Source of the DNA: DATKZS01 sp035527835 [NCBI: bacterium]
GTDB taxonomy: Bacteria; RBG-13-61-14
Assembly (NCBI GenBank): GCA_035527835.1
Contig: DATKZS010000137.1
Location: 1 to 54,948 of the forward strand
Length of the DNA stretch: 54,948 bases
Direction: 5' to 3'
Below are positions 43,901 through 50,930 of the stretch, one piece after another. The position numbers and the translations under genes are program-made. Position 1 is the stretch's first letter. Each line of letters begins with the position of its first letter. The notes under the pieces were generated by a model that was given only the letters and a program-made list of their open reading frames with translations, was not told the origin of the DNA and searched no databases.

Positions 43901-44835
43901 GCCGTTTGCCCGAACTCGTCATAGAAATACAGGTCCTCTTCCGGGTTGGCCGGCTGGTAGTCCGTATAGACCGAGGCATTGCTGCCGATCCCCGCCACCC
44001 CATACGCCACCCAGCCGTACCCGCCGTCCGCCCACCACGTGCCCCACGAGTTCTTCACCAGCCACGCCCCCTGGCCGCCGGCGTGGGGCTTGGTGTCGTC
44101 ATAGCCGACAATGGACACCGCGTGGGTCACGTTGTGGTCGGTGGTCGAATAATAGACCTCGTCCGGCCCCAGATAGATGAACGCCGGGTCCTGGTGATAG
44201 ATCGTCGTATAGACCGGACCGATATTGTAAACGGCGTCCCTGATCTCCGTAACGTCGTTGGCCAGGTAGCGCCAGCCCAGCGGCTCCACCGCCGCCGGGC
44301 ACGACGTGTCGCACTGAACGGGGAGCCCGCAGTTGGTCAGCGGCTGGCACGACTCCAGCACCGCTCCCTTCCCGAGCAGGACCAGGGCGGAATAGTAATC
44401 GCTCCCGCCCCCGTTGTAGCAAGTCCGGTTGTTCGGGCTGCACGCCACCAGGTTGTACTCCGAGAAGTCGTACTCAATCCCCTCCCGGACCTTGACCAGG
44501 GACTCCAGCCCGGCCAAGGATGCGTGCGCCCAGCAGGTGGCCGTCGGACGCTGGTCCTTGACCGGGGTCAAGCCCCCCACCGAGCGCCAGTCCCACGAGC
44601 CAGGCGCGCTGGCGGCGATGCCCGGACGCGTGGCCCCAAGCGGCAAAAGGCCGCTCTCGTCGCTGGGACGCTCGCCCAGGCCCATGTCGCCTTCGTAGAA
44701 AGACGGCGCCGGGGCCGGCGGGGCCGGTGCGGGGGATGGGCTTGAGCTAAGACAGCCCAGGACCAATGCCGTGGCCGGCAACAGCGCCAGCCAGGCGAGG
44801 GACAACGTCAGCGGACGCAAACGACGCGCTCGCAT
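40909..44835 (-). CDS. secreted papain-like (C1A) peptidase with TSP3 calcium repeats and dockerin-like/beta C-terminal cassette
   Basis: About 1308 residues. A probable lipoprotein signal (MRARRLRPLTLSLAWLALLP, ending LVLGC) is followed by a papain-type domain: CWAH nucleophile region, HAVSIVGYDD catalytic His and KNSWGTWWADGGYGW catalytic Asn. After a beta region come about ten thrombospondin-type-3 calcium repeats (DTDGDGLTDGEE type) and a Cys-rich CIDGDGDGYGPNC...CDDGDSTVNPGE motif. Last are two dockerin-like EF loops (GDGDGYVLGSD, LDADGYILGSD) and a beta domain. An ATG at 44901 extends the frame, but a -10 box (TACAAT, 44903-44908) abuts it and would put the RNA start inside, so 44835 is preferred. 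Confidence 0.85.
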   Translation of the reverse strand: MRARRLRPLTLSLAWLALLPATALVLGCLSSSPSPAPAPPAPAPSFYEGDMGLGERPSDESGLLPLGATRPGIAASAPGSWDWRSVGGLTPVKDQRPTATCWAHASLAGLESLVKVREGIEYDFSEYNLVACSPNNRTCYNGGGSDYYSALVLLGKGAVLESCQPLTNCGLPVQCDTSCPAAVEPLGWRYLANDVTEIRDAVYNIGPVYTTIYHQDPAFIYLGPDEVYYSTTDHNVTHAVSIVGYDDTKPHAGGQGAWLVKNSWGTWWADGGYGWVAYGVAGIGSNASVYTDYQPANPEEDLYFYDEFGQTAKTGLTGQDWDWGMVRFTPEMSGLLERVDFWTVGLNASYSIRVYRDLAGTVPQDLMASVDGVADRKGYYSVALSDPPLVMAGDDVFVAIGFNVPGELYSLPLGGGQPQAGRSYRSYNGGVTFSPYSYDMAWRIRVTHNDADGDGMPDWWEERQTCLDPDQPEGPGDADLDGLDNYDEFVFDLDPCNPDVDADGLPDGDEVMIFGTDPKSPDTDGDGIGDYVEAVAAPCLDPLSADTDGDLLLDGGSAGEDKNGNGALDPGETDPCNPDTDGDGLDDGAELIVYLTDPLLPDTDGDGLTDGEEAYGYGTDPALSDSDADGINDYIEAVTRPCLDPLSPDTDGDQILDGTSAGEDKNGDGVQDPGETDPCNPDTDGDGMPDSWEYGYPCMIAYTQDQTQDYDADFLDNYDEYLNSTDPCDPDTDGGRELDGSEVIYGRDPLDPGDDVETAVFDPAWGAPRCSSSSPCIVPSLLINSRGSISGRAEPNRPNTLLSSPCPDGNNGIYHVDESLDSYVITILAGDRFFPGAPVRLDATVWCRSQSRDALQVFQADAASAPVWNYVGGASCPGLGQRTISVTFNLGPVTGDQAIRVAFTRSSGPEACAAGNKNDRDDVVLAVVMPCIDGDGDGYGPNCALGPDCDDGDSTVNPGEIEVMCDGKNNDCDAGTPDDGDADGDGLSYCDELIWGTSDSDSDSDDDGLTDGAEVHAYGTAPDYWDTDGDYLPDLYEVEHMADAPPLDPLDPLDGHTNFEPSFQKDTNPNFHEYWNGTDPWSFDPSPNLAAFPDTPGCYYWGEGDGDGYVLGSDQAILQAEVLSIHQSYDKVIPRGIPDVQDLDADGYILGSDLVTIRGFVLSAPVGTVNSRAADLEKVYEPAADVLVGSTTHVTVRVRNSNLANVLYQGGFSVVFSIDPASDGTAVLLGGDGSYSAGPAGNRFDVSGVNGKLDGGHATIVLAITGPGAIIVNAQIPHCGLLLAEEKGRWMTDVDLLPAFTLNAVTLP
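40913..41640. repeat. C-terminal cassette, direct-repeat copy 1
   Basis: Aligns without gaps to 45046-45773 (constant offset 4133). By hand I count about 37 differences in the 700 bases 40941-41640, close to 95% identity. Similarity drops at both ends. It encodes the dockerin-like loops and the terminal beta domain. Confidence 0.9.
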
Positions 44836-44902
44836 TTTCCAAACGGTAAAAAAGGTCCCGGTGCGGGGAGAGATCATGTTGATGCGGTAAGCCATTTTCA
44901 TG

Positions 44903-44932
44903 ATTGTAGATGATCCGGGGCAGCAAAAGCAA
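44903..44932 (-). promoter_or_regulatory. possible promoter of the papain-like gene
   Basis: On the minus strand TTGCTT (44927-44932) and TACAAT (44903-44908) are 18 bases apart. Transcription would begin near 44896, downstream of the first in-frame ATG, which bears on the choice of start. Confidence 0.4.
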
Positions 44933-44983
44933 GGGCCTTGTTTAATTTGCTCCGGTCTCTGCGCCCGGCCGGCGCATAAAAAG

Positions 44984-45022
44984 AAAATCGGGAGCGGGTT
45001 TAGATGCCCGCTCCCGATTTTT
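44984..45022 (-). terminator. strong terminator of the upstream TSP3 protein gene
   Basis: A perfect 15-bp stem (44984-44998 with 45007-45021), loop of 8. On the minus strand it is followed by CTTTTTATG. It lies 17 bases past the stop of the gene at 45039 and separates the two secreted-protein genes. Confidence 0.88.
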
Positions 45023-45038
45023 CATTATCAGGCAGGAA

Positions 45039-46505
45039 TCAAGGTGGCAGTGTCACGGCATTTAAGGTGAACGCCGGCAACAGGTCAACGTCATTCATCC
45101 ATCGGCCTTTTTCTTCGGCGAGCAAGAGACCGCAATGGGGGATTTGAGCGTTCACGATGATGAGGCCGGGGCCGGTGATGGAGAGGACGATGGTGGCGTG
45201 GCCGCCGTCGAGTTTGCCGTTGACGCCGGACACGTCGAAGCGGTTGCCCGCGGGGCCTCCGCTGTAACTGCCGTCGCCGCCGAGCAGCACGGCCTTGCCG
45301 TCGGAGGCGGGGTCAATGGAGAAGACCACGGAGAAGCCGCCCTGGTACAGCACGTTGATGAGGTTGGAGTTGCGCACCCGGACCGTCACGTGAGTGGTGC
45401 TACCCACCAGCACGTCCGTGAGCGGCTCGTAAACCTTTTCCAGATCGGCGGCCCGGCTGTTGACCGCGCCCACCGGCATGCTCAGGATGAAGCCGCGGAT
45501 GGTGACCAGGTCGCTGCCCAGGATGTAGCCGTCGGCGTCGAGGTCCTGCACGTCGGGGATGCCGCGCGGGATGACCTTGTCGTAGCTCTGATGTAATGAC
45601 AGGACCTCGGCCTGGAGGATGGCTTGGTCGGAACCCAGCACGTAGCCGTCGCCGTCGCCCTCGCCCCAGTAGTAGCAGCCCGGGGTGTCCGGGAAGGCGA
45701 CAAGGTTGGGGCTCGGGTCAAAGCTCCAGAGGTCGGTCTGGTTCCAGTACTCGTGGAAGTTGAAGTTGTTGTCCCTTCCCACGAGCGTCTCGAAGTTGGT
45801 GTCTCCGTCGCTCGGGTCGAGCGGGTCCAAAGGCGTCGCCCCGCTCATATGCTCCACCTCGTAATTATCCGGGATATAGTCCCCATCACTGTCCCAGCTC
45901 AGCGGATCGGTAAAATGCGTGGTAACCTCATCGCCGTCACTCAAGCCGTCACCGTCAGTGTCGGGATTGTCGGGATCGGTGCCGTAGATATTGGTCTCGT
46001 CATCGTCGGACAGCCCGTCGCCGTCGGTGTCAACATTACAGCCTTCGTCCACGGTACCATAACCGGGGTCGCCCGGGCACTGGTTGTCAATACTGTCGCA
46101 GAGCTCGGGAGCGCCCGGATATACGGTGATGGCGCCGTCGTCGCAGTCGGTGTTGTCAACGACATAGCCCACGGGCTGGGTGCAGGCCTGAGTGCTGACC
46201 AGCGGGTTGCCATAGCTGTCGCCGTCGGAATCCTGGTAGTAGGTCTTAAACACGCATCCGAAGGCCGCCTGCCAGAACCCGGGATAATTGGTATAGCCGG
46301 CGCTGGTGGCCGTGCCGAGGGGGCTGGACTGGCCCAGCGTGCTCGAATTGGTGTAGCCGGCGGACGACATGGTATTGCCGCCGCCGCCGATCACGTCGTT
46401 GGGTATCGAGTAACTGGCGCTGGACATGCCCGCAAGGCCGGCGGCGGGAAGAGCGACGGCCGCGACCGCCATTGCGATTAAAACCGTTTTAAGAGTTTTC
46501 TTCAT
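45039..46505 (-). CDS. secreted TSP3-repeat protein with the same C-terminal cassette
   Basis: A 488-residue protein. A Sec signal peptide (MKKTLKTVLIAMAVAAVALP) is followed by a short module SASYSIPNDVIGGGGNTMSS ... YPGFWQAAFGC, seen in many secreted proteins of metagenomic delta-proteobacteria. Next is a Cys-rich metal-binding motif (YYQDSDGDSYGNP ... DCDDGAITVYPGAPE), three or four TSP3 repeats, two dockerin-like loops and the beta domain. From about HEYWNQTDLWSFDPSPN to the end it is nearly identical to the papain-like protein. There is no catalytic domain, so a structural or adhesive surface protein is likely. Confidence 0.85.
   Translation of the reverse strand: MKKTLKTVLIAMAVAAVALPAAGLAGMSSASYSIPNDVIGGGGNTMSSAGYTNSSTLGQSSPLGTATSAGYTNYPGFWQAAFGCVFKTYYQDSDGDSYGNPLVSTQACTQPVGYVVDNTDCDDGAITVYPGAPELCDSIDNQCPGDPGYGTVDEGCNVDTDGDGLSDDDETNIYGTDPDNPDTDGDGLSDGDEVTTHFTDPLSWDSDGDYIPDNYEVEHMSGATPLDPLDPSDGDTNFETLVGRDNNFNFHEYWNQTDLWSFDPSPNLVAFPDTPGCYYWGEGDGDGYVLGSDQAILQAEVLSLHQSYDKVIPRGIPDVQDLDADGYILGSDLVTIRGFILSMPVGAVNSRAADLEKVYEPLTDVLVGSTTHVTVRVRNSNLINVLYQGGFSVVFSIDPASDGKAVLLGGDGSYSGGPAGNRFDVSGVNGKLDGGHATIVLSITGPGLIIVNAQIPHCGLLLAEEKGRWMNDVDLLPAFTLNAVTLPP
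45046..45773. repeat. C-terminal cassette, direct-repeat copy 2
   Basis: Partner of 40913-41640, gap-free. The TSP3 and N-terminal parts of the two genes differ, so the cassette behaves as a separate unit. Confidence 0.9.
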
Positions 46506-46595
46506 GGCCTAAGCCCCCTTTTTACTCATTGCTTGCAAACCCCATGTTTCCGGCCTCGAAACCCCCGTCAGGTCCCTGGCCTTTCAGTTGCAGTA

Positions 46596-46624
46596 ATGTT
46601 ACCCATTTTAAAAAGCTTAGTCAA
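46596..46624 (-). promoter_or_regulatory. probable sigma70 promoter of the TSP3 protein gene
   Basis: On the minus strand TTGACT (46619-46624) and TAACAT (46596-46601) are exactly 17 bases apart, about 90 bases before the ATG at 46505. The remainder of the gap 46625-46826 shows no gene. A TTGACA on the plus strand near 46710 has no gene behind it. Confidence 0.55.
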
Positions 46625-46826
46625 GTGGGAAATTATATTTTTCTTTACGCCTGGCGCGGCCCCGGGCCGCGGGCAAAAATGGCTGATTCCAGAGGGCTTT
46701 CTTTTACTTGACATCTTTCCATCCCTCCTTCTGAAACAGTGACTCGTTGACCATGCCGTCATGGGCCCGCGCGACTGCTGATGCATCATCTCGTGGAATT
46801 ACAGAGAGGCGTAAAAAATGATCGGC

Positions 46827-47972
46827 TCAATATTTGCCGGAGATGAGCTTGCGCGCGACCTCGATCTTGTGGATGTGGTTGGGACCCAGGATTAGGCGGG
46901 CGGAGCGGGCGTCGCGGGAGAGCCGCTCCAGGTACGAGCCGCGCAGCGAAGCTTCGAGCCCGAACATGGCCATGGCTTGGTCAATGCCGCTCACCGCGGC
47001 CTCTCCGGCCACCCACTTGCTCTCGCGCGCCAGGCGCTCGGCGCCGGGAGCGTTTTCCTCGACGGCCCCGGCCGCGGCCCAGGTGAGCGCCAGCGACGAG
47101 TCGAGCCCGGCCATGGCGTCGGCCAGGGCGAGCTCGAGCGGCTGGAACTCGGAGAGCGGCGCCGCGTTGCGTCCGCGTCCGCGCGCCAGCGCGATGGTGT
47201 GCTCCAAAGCCTCGGCCAGCAGGCCGCAGGACAGGGCCGCGGCCAGCGGCGCCGCGGTGATGATGGCCTTTTGCGCGACAGCGTAGCCTGCGCCGGCTGC
47301 GCCCAGCCTGGTGCTCGCCGCTACGCGGCAGCCGGAGAACACCAGCTCGACCGCGGGCGCCCCGCGCAGTCCGGACTTGGGGTCTTCCGCGCCGGGCATC
47401 ATGCCGGTGGTCCCGGCCGGGATGACGAAGGCGGACAGCGCTTTCTTGAGCCTGGCCTTGGGCGACGTCACGGCGAATACGACCACCAGGTCGGCGTCGC
47501 GCGCGCCGGTGACGAACGTTTTCCGGCCGGTGATCACGTAGCCGCCCTTCACCTTGCGGGCCACGGTCAGCTTGGCTTTCTCGGAAGGCCCGGGCTCGGG
47601 CTCGGAAAGCGCGAAGGACGAGATGAAGCGGTTGGTCACGATCTTGTCGAACCACTCCGCGGCCTGTTTCTCGGATGCGAACCCGCGGATGGCCTCGGCG
47701 GCCAGCGCCTGCAGCAGGACGATGAGGGCCGCGGCGGCGCTGCCGCGCGCCAACTCCTCCACCACCACCGCGGCCTCCGGCAGCGTCGCGTCCATGCCGC
47801 CCTGCTCCCTGGGCGCGCGCAGGGCCATGAAGCCGGAATCCCAGAGCAGCCCCAGGTGGGACGCCGGGAACGTGCATTGCGCGTCAACCTTGTCCGCGTC
47901 CTTCCGGAGCTCGTCCGCCACTTCGCGCGCCCGGTCGCGAACCTTCGCCGTCTTCTTGGAAAACATCCTCAT
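46827..47972 (-). CDS. acyl-CoA dehydrogenase homologue, catalytic Glu apparently missing
   Basis: A 381-residue protein with the acyl-CoA dehydrogenase plan: helical N-terminus, central beta region (FALSEPEPGPS, VITGRKTFVTGA) and C-terminal helical bundle. In the segment aligned to the usual IYEGTNEIQR it reads LILGPNHIHK, so the standard catalytic Glu is Leu. The alternative helix-G Glu of isovaleryl/long-chain enzymes aligns to Ala (AIITAAPLAAALSCG). It may therefore be a non-dehydrogenase or regulatory member. FAD-binding segments look kept. The gene stands alone. Confidence 0.82.
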   Translation of the reverse strand: MRMFSKKTAKVRDRAREVADELRKDADKVDAQCTFPASHLGLLWDSGFMALRAPREQGGMDATLPEAAVVVEELARGSAAAALIVLLQALAAEAIRGFASEKQAAEWFDKIVTNRFISSFALSEPEPGPSEKAKLTVARKVKGGYVITGRKTFVTGARDADLVVVFAVTSPKARLKKALSAFVIPAGTTGMMPGAEDPKSGLRGAPAVELVFSGCRVAASTRLGAAGAGYAVAQKAIITAAPLAAALSCGLLAEALEHTIALARGRGRNAAPLSEFQPLELALADAMAGLDSSLALTWAAAGAVEENAPGAERLARESKWVAGEAAVSGIDQAMAMFGLEASLRGSYLERLSRDARSARLILGPNHIHKIEVARKLISGKY

Positions 47973-48050
47973 CCTTTACCCTCCCCATGATCTCTCGTAT
48001 CAAGGATTATACCGGCAAGCCCGTGTCCTGCCAAGAGGGGAATGATGCGT

Positions 48051-48056
48051 TATAAT
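48051..48056 (+). promoter_or_regulatory. possible -10 box of the phosphoesterase gene
   Basis: TATAAT, with CTGCCA 17 bases upstream (48028-48033). It lies only 8 bases before the ATG at 48065, so translation would be leaderless or begin at a later ATG (48116). Confidence 0.4.
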
Positions 48057-48064
48057 AAAAGGCC

Positions 48065-49048
48065 ATGCCTGACGCAACGACACGGAAACCGGCGCGGGCC
48101 GCGCTCCGGGCGGCGATGGAGGCGGCGCTGATGCTGGGGCCGCTCGCGGTGTGGCTGTTCATCTCGACCGGCGCGCTGATGCCGGAGTGCCCGCGCCGCA
48201 ATTTTTCGGGCGCGGTCACGGACCGGATCGCACTGGCGCGTCCGGATGTTTTTCGGCTCGCGGTGCTCTCGGACGCGCACAATAATTTCCGGGTGATGGA
48301 CGCGGTGATGAGGGACGCCCAGAGCAGGGCGGACGCGGCCCTCGAGCTCGGCGATTTCAGCCAGCGCGGACTGATCATCGAGTACCGTCTTTACCTGGAG
48401 CACATGCTCGGCGCGGGCTGGAAAATTCCGGTGTACACCGCGCTCGGGAACCATGACCTCGGCTTCTGGGACGACACGGGTAACCTCTTCCGCGAGACCT
48501 TCGGGCCGGACCACTTTTCATGGAGCTGCGGTGACAACCTGATCGTGGTCAGCAACAACGTGGAAAAGGAACGCTGGCCGGCCGAGATCGAATGGCTCAA
48601 GGACACGCTCAAGGGCCGGGTCCCGGGCAAGGGCACGGTGCTGCTGCTCCAGCACAAGCCGCCTTACCTGGACGCGGAGTTCCCGGGCATGACGCTCGGC
48701 AGCTCGGACAAGCTCGCAAAGGTCGTGCGCGGCAGGGTGGACGCGATCGTGGCCGGCCACGCCCACGAGCACAGGGAGTTCAAGTGGAGCGGCGCTCCGG
48801 TCACGGTGCTGGCCTCCGCCGGCGGCTGGCAGGAGGCGGACCCGCCACAATACGGCTATCTGCTCATCGAGTGCGGCGAGCGCGAGTGCAAGAGCGCGTA
48901 TCACGAGGTTGGCTATGTCGCGCCTGGTCCGCAAATTGCGAAGATACTGCTGGTGGACTGTTACTGGGGATGGCTCATCCTGTCCCTGGCGGCGGCTTCT
49001 ATGATCGTTGTCTTCTATCTCAGGAAGCGGCGGTCCATTTCCTCGTGA
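48065..49048 (+). CDS. membrane-anchored metallophosphoesterase
   Basis: A 327-residue calcineurin-like phosphoesterase. Metal motifs in order: LSDAHNN (D-x-H), LGDFSQRG (GD), LGNHDLGFWD (GNHD), LLQHKPPY (H) and AGHAHEHREF (GHxH). One hydrophobic segment is near the N-terminus (about 20-36) and another at the C-terminus (about 300-320), so the enzyme domain is held at the membrane by both ends. The substrate is unknown. Its last 29 bases overlap the end of the opposite-strand gene at 49020. Confidence 0.88.
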   Translation: MPDATTRKPARAALRAAMEAALMLGPLAVWLFISTGALMPECPRRNFSGAVTDRIALARPDVFRLAVLSDAHNNFRVMDAVMRDAQSRADAALELGDFSQRGLIIEYRLYLEHMLGAGWKIPVYTALGNHDLGFWDDTGNLFRETFGPDHFSWSCGDNLIVVSNNVEKERWPAEIEWLKDTLKGRVPGKGTVLLLQHKPPYLDAEFPGMTLGSSDKLAKVVRGRVDAIVAGHAHEHREFKWSGAPVTVLASAGGWQEADPPQYGYLLIECGERECKSAYHEVGYVAPGPQIAKILLVDCYWGWLILSLAAASMIVVFYLRKRRSISS

Positions 49049-50930
49049 CCATCCAAAATATTCCCGACAAAAACAACAGAATGAGATAGGCCGGAGCGCT
49101 GGCGCGGCTGATCTTTTGCCCCAGCTCGGACCAGGGATCACGATAACTGAGTGTGACCTCTGGGCCGATGTCCCCATCACAGATTAGGAGTCCCAAGTTC
49201 CCGCTACCCGTCTCGTAGGTCTCGCAGGATGAAGCTGACCAGTAGCGATAATAGTTCTGGTTCAGGACCACGGTGATCATGCCTCCGTATCCGGGCGGGG
49301 GCAGGTCAGCGAGCGGCGGAAAGGAAATCCTGATGTCGTTAAAGGTGAGCCAGCGCGCCTGGAATTTCCTCGTTAATTCTTCCGAAGCCCGCTCCGCTCC
49401 GATCACGGCCTGGACCAGTTCAGCTCCCGGCTCGATCCTGCCCTGCGGGTACTCCATGTTCTGATAGCAGTTGATGATGCCGGAGTCGGGCGCGATGGTC
49501 GCGGTCATGCGGAATTTTTTGCCGTACTCGATGTCAATGGCCACGCCGGGGGCATCCGGATTTTTGCTGGTGCGGAAAAGATAGGATGAGAGGTCAAAAC
49601 GGCGGAGCGTGGTTGAGCCGTAAAGCCACTGGCTTAGCGCGCCGATCTGGAAGGCGAACTGGAACAGGAAAAAGAGGACGATGAGCGCGGCCCGGAAGTT
49701 TTTCGTGAACGCCTCGCGCTCGTTCAGGAACCACCACACGGTCTGGGCCGAGAGCAGCGACAGGGGCAGGACCATGAAGCCCCAGTAGCGCGAGGTGTTC
49801 TTGATGGAGCGGAAGCCGGGGGCCAGCGCGAGCAGATCGAACGGCGAGTAGAGCCAGGAGATGCCGGACGAGCGCAAGCTGCCGAGCCCGATCACGAAGA
49901 ACGCGGCCGAGAGCCATAGAAAGCGGCGGCTATCGGGCGCGGGCAGGAATTCTCTCAGCCTCGCGCGATAGCGGTAGAGCAGGTAGAGGAGCACGGGACC
50001 GATGTAAAGGCTGTACTCCTGGGCGGAGTCGGGGAAGCCGAAGAGCGGGCCGGGCGAGCCCTGCATAGGGACGATGAGGTAGAGGGGCAGGGCCAGCGGG
50101 TTGTGGAAGGCGGCCTGGCCGGCGCGGGGGAAATCGAAGCTGTAGCCGGCGACGGGCAGGGCATAGATGGCGTCGAGGCAGAGCGCGGCACAGAGCGAGA
50201 GGCCGAGGACGATGACGGGCCAGAGCGTGCGTTGCTGAACGGCGAGGAACGCGGCGTAGGCCAGGAGCCAGGGGAAGAAATAAAGGGGGAAGATGGGCGA
50301 GCCGTCCATGCAGATGACGCCGAGTGGCGCCAGGGCCAGGCCGCAGAAAAGCGCGAGGCCGATTTTTCTTGCCCATCCCTCGCTCGCGCGCAGGGACCCA
50401 TCCGTCTTGTGCAGGTACCACAGATAAAAGGGCATGCCGAACGCGGGCAGGTGCTCGATGTGTCCGTTCGAGATGTGGGTGATGAAAAAGCCGTTGCCCA
50501 CGAACAGCCCGGCCGCGAGCCAGCGGAGCGGCCTTTCCTTGAAGAAAAGGCCGGAGAACAGGTAAGCGCCGATGAACCCGAACACGGACCAGAGCATGAC
50601 GGAGACGCGGATGCCGGTGACGGGGCCCAACAGATAGGCGATGAGCATGGAGAGCGAGAACACCGGGACCTGGGGGTCTCCGCCCAGGCTCATGCCGCCT
50701 CCCATCAGCGGGTTCCAGTGCTTGGCGAATCCGAAGTAATGGTGGTTCCACTGCTGGATCAGGTGGAGGGTGGCGAACTGGTCCCAGTCGGCGCGGCCGA
50801 CCTTGTTGATGAAGACGATCTGGACCAGGACGTTGACGGCGGCCATGCCGAAGGCGAAGGCGTAGGCGATCAGGCGGATGCGGCGCGCGCGGGCGCCGGC
50901 GGGGTCGTGGTTCAACTCGGGGCCTGTCAT
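49020..50930 (-). CDS. large polytopic membrane protein, GT-C/YfhO-like
   Basis: A 636-residue membrane protein with 11-13 hydrophobic segments. The first outer loop has GRADWDQFATLHLIQQ and HWNPLMGGGMSLGGDP. The acidic WDQF pair and the following region resemble GT-C fold transferases and YfhO-type proteins. A soluble region of about 170 residues lies near the end before a final helix. It is the last gene of the coupled operon behind GH2 (4-base overlap). I infer a role in surface glycan modification. Confidence 0.78.
   Translation of the reverse strand: MTGPELNHDPAGARARRIRLIAYAFAFGMAAVNVLVQIVFINKVGRADWDQFATLHLIQQWNHHYFGFAKHWNPLMGGGMSLGGDPQVPVFSLSMLIAYLLGPVTGIRVSVMLWSVFGFIGAYLFSGLFFKERPLRWLAAGLFVGNGFFITHISNGHIEHLPAFGMPFYLWYLHKTDGSLRASEGWARKIGLALFCGLALAPLGVICMDGSPIFPLYFFPWLLAYAAFLAVQQRTLWPVIVLGLSLCAALCLDAIYALPVAGYSFDFPRAGQAAFHNPLALPLYLIVPMQGSPGPLFGFPDSAQEYSLYIGPVLLYLLYRYRARLREFLPAPDSRRFLWLSAAFFVIGLGSLRSSGISWLYSPFDLLALAPGFRSIKNTSRYWGFMVLPLSLLSAQTVWWFLNEREAFTKNFRAALIVLFFLFQFAFQIGALSQWLYGSTTLRRFDLSSYLFRTSKNPDAPGVAIDIEYGKKFRMTATIAPDSGIINCYQNMEYPQGRIEPGAELVQAVIGAERASEELTRKFQARWLTFNDIRISFPPLADLPPPGYGGMITVVLNQNYYRYWSASSCETYETGSGNLGLLICDGDIGPEVTLSYRDPWSELGQKISRASAPAYLILLFLSGIFWMVTRKWTAAS

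Noticed and set aside
46529-46742. small plus-strand frames between the TSP3 and acyl-CoA dehydrogenase genes
   Set aside because: No ribosome site, no similarity recognised, and they overlap the promoter region of the TSP3 gene.
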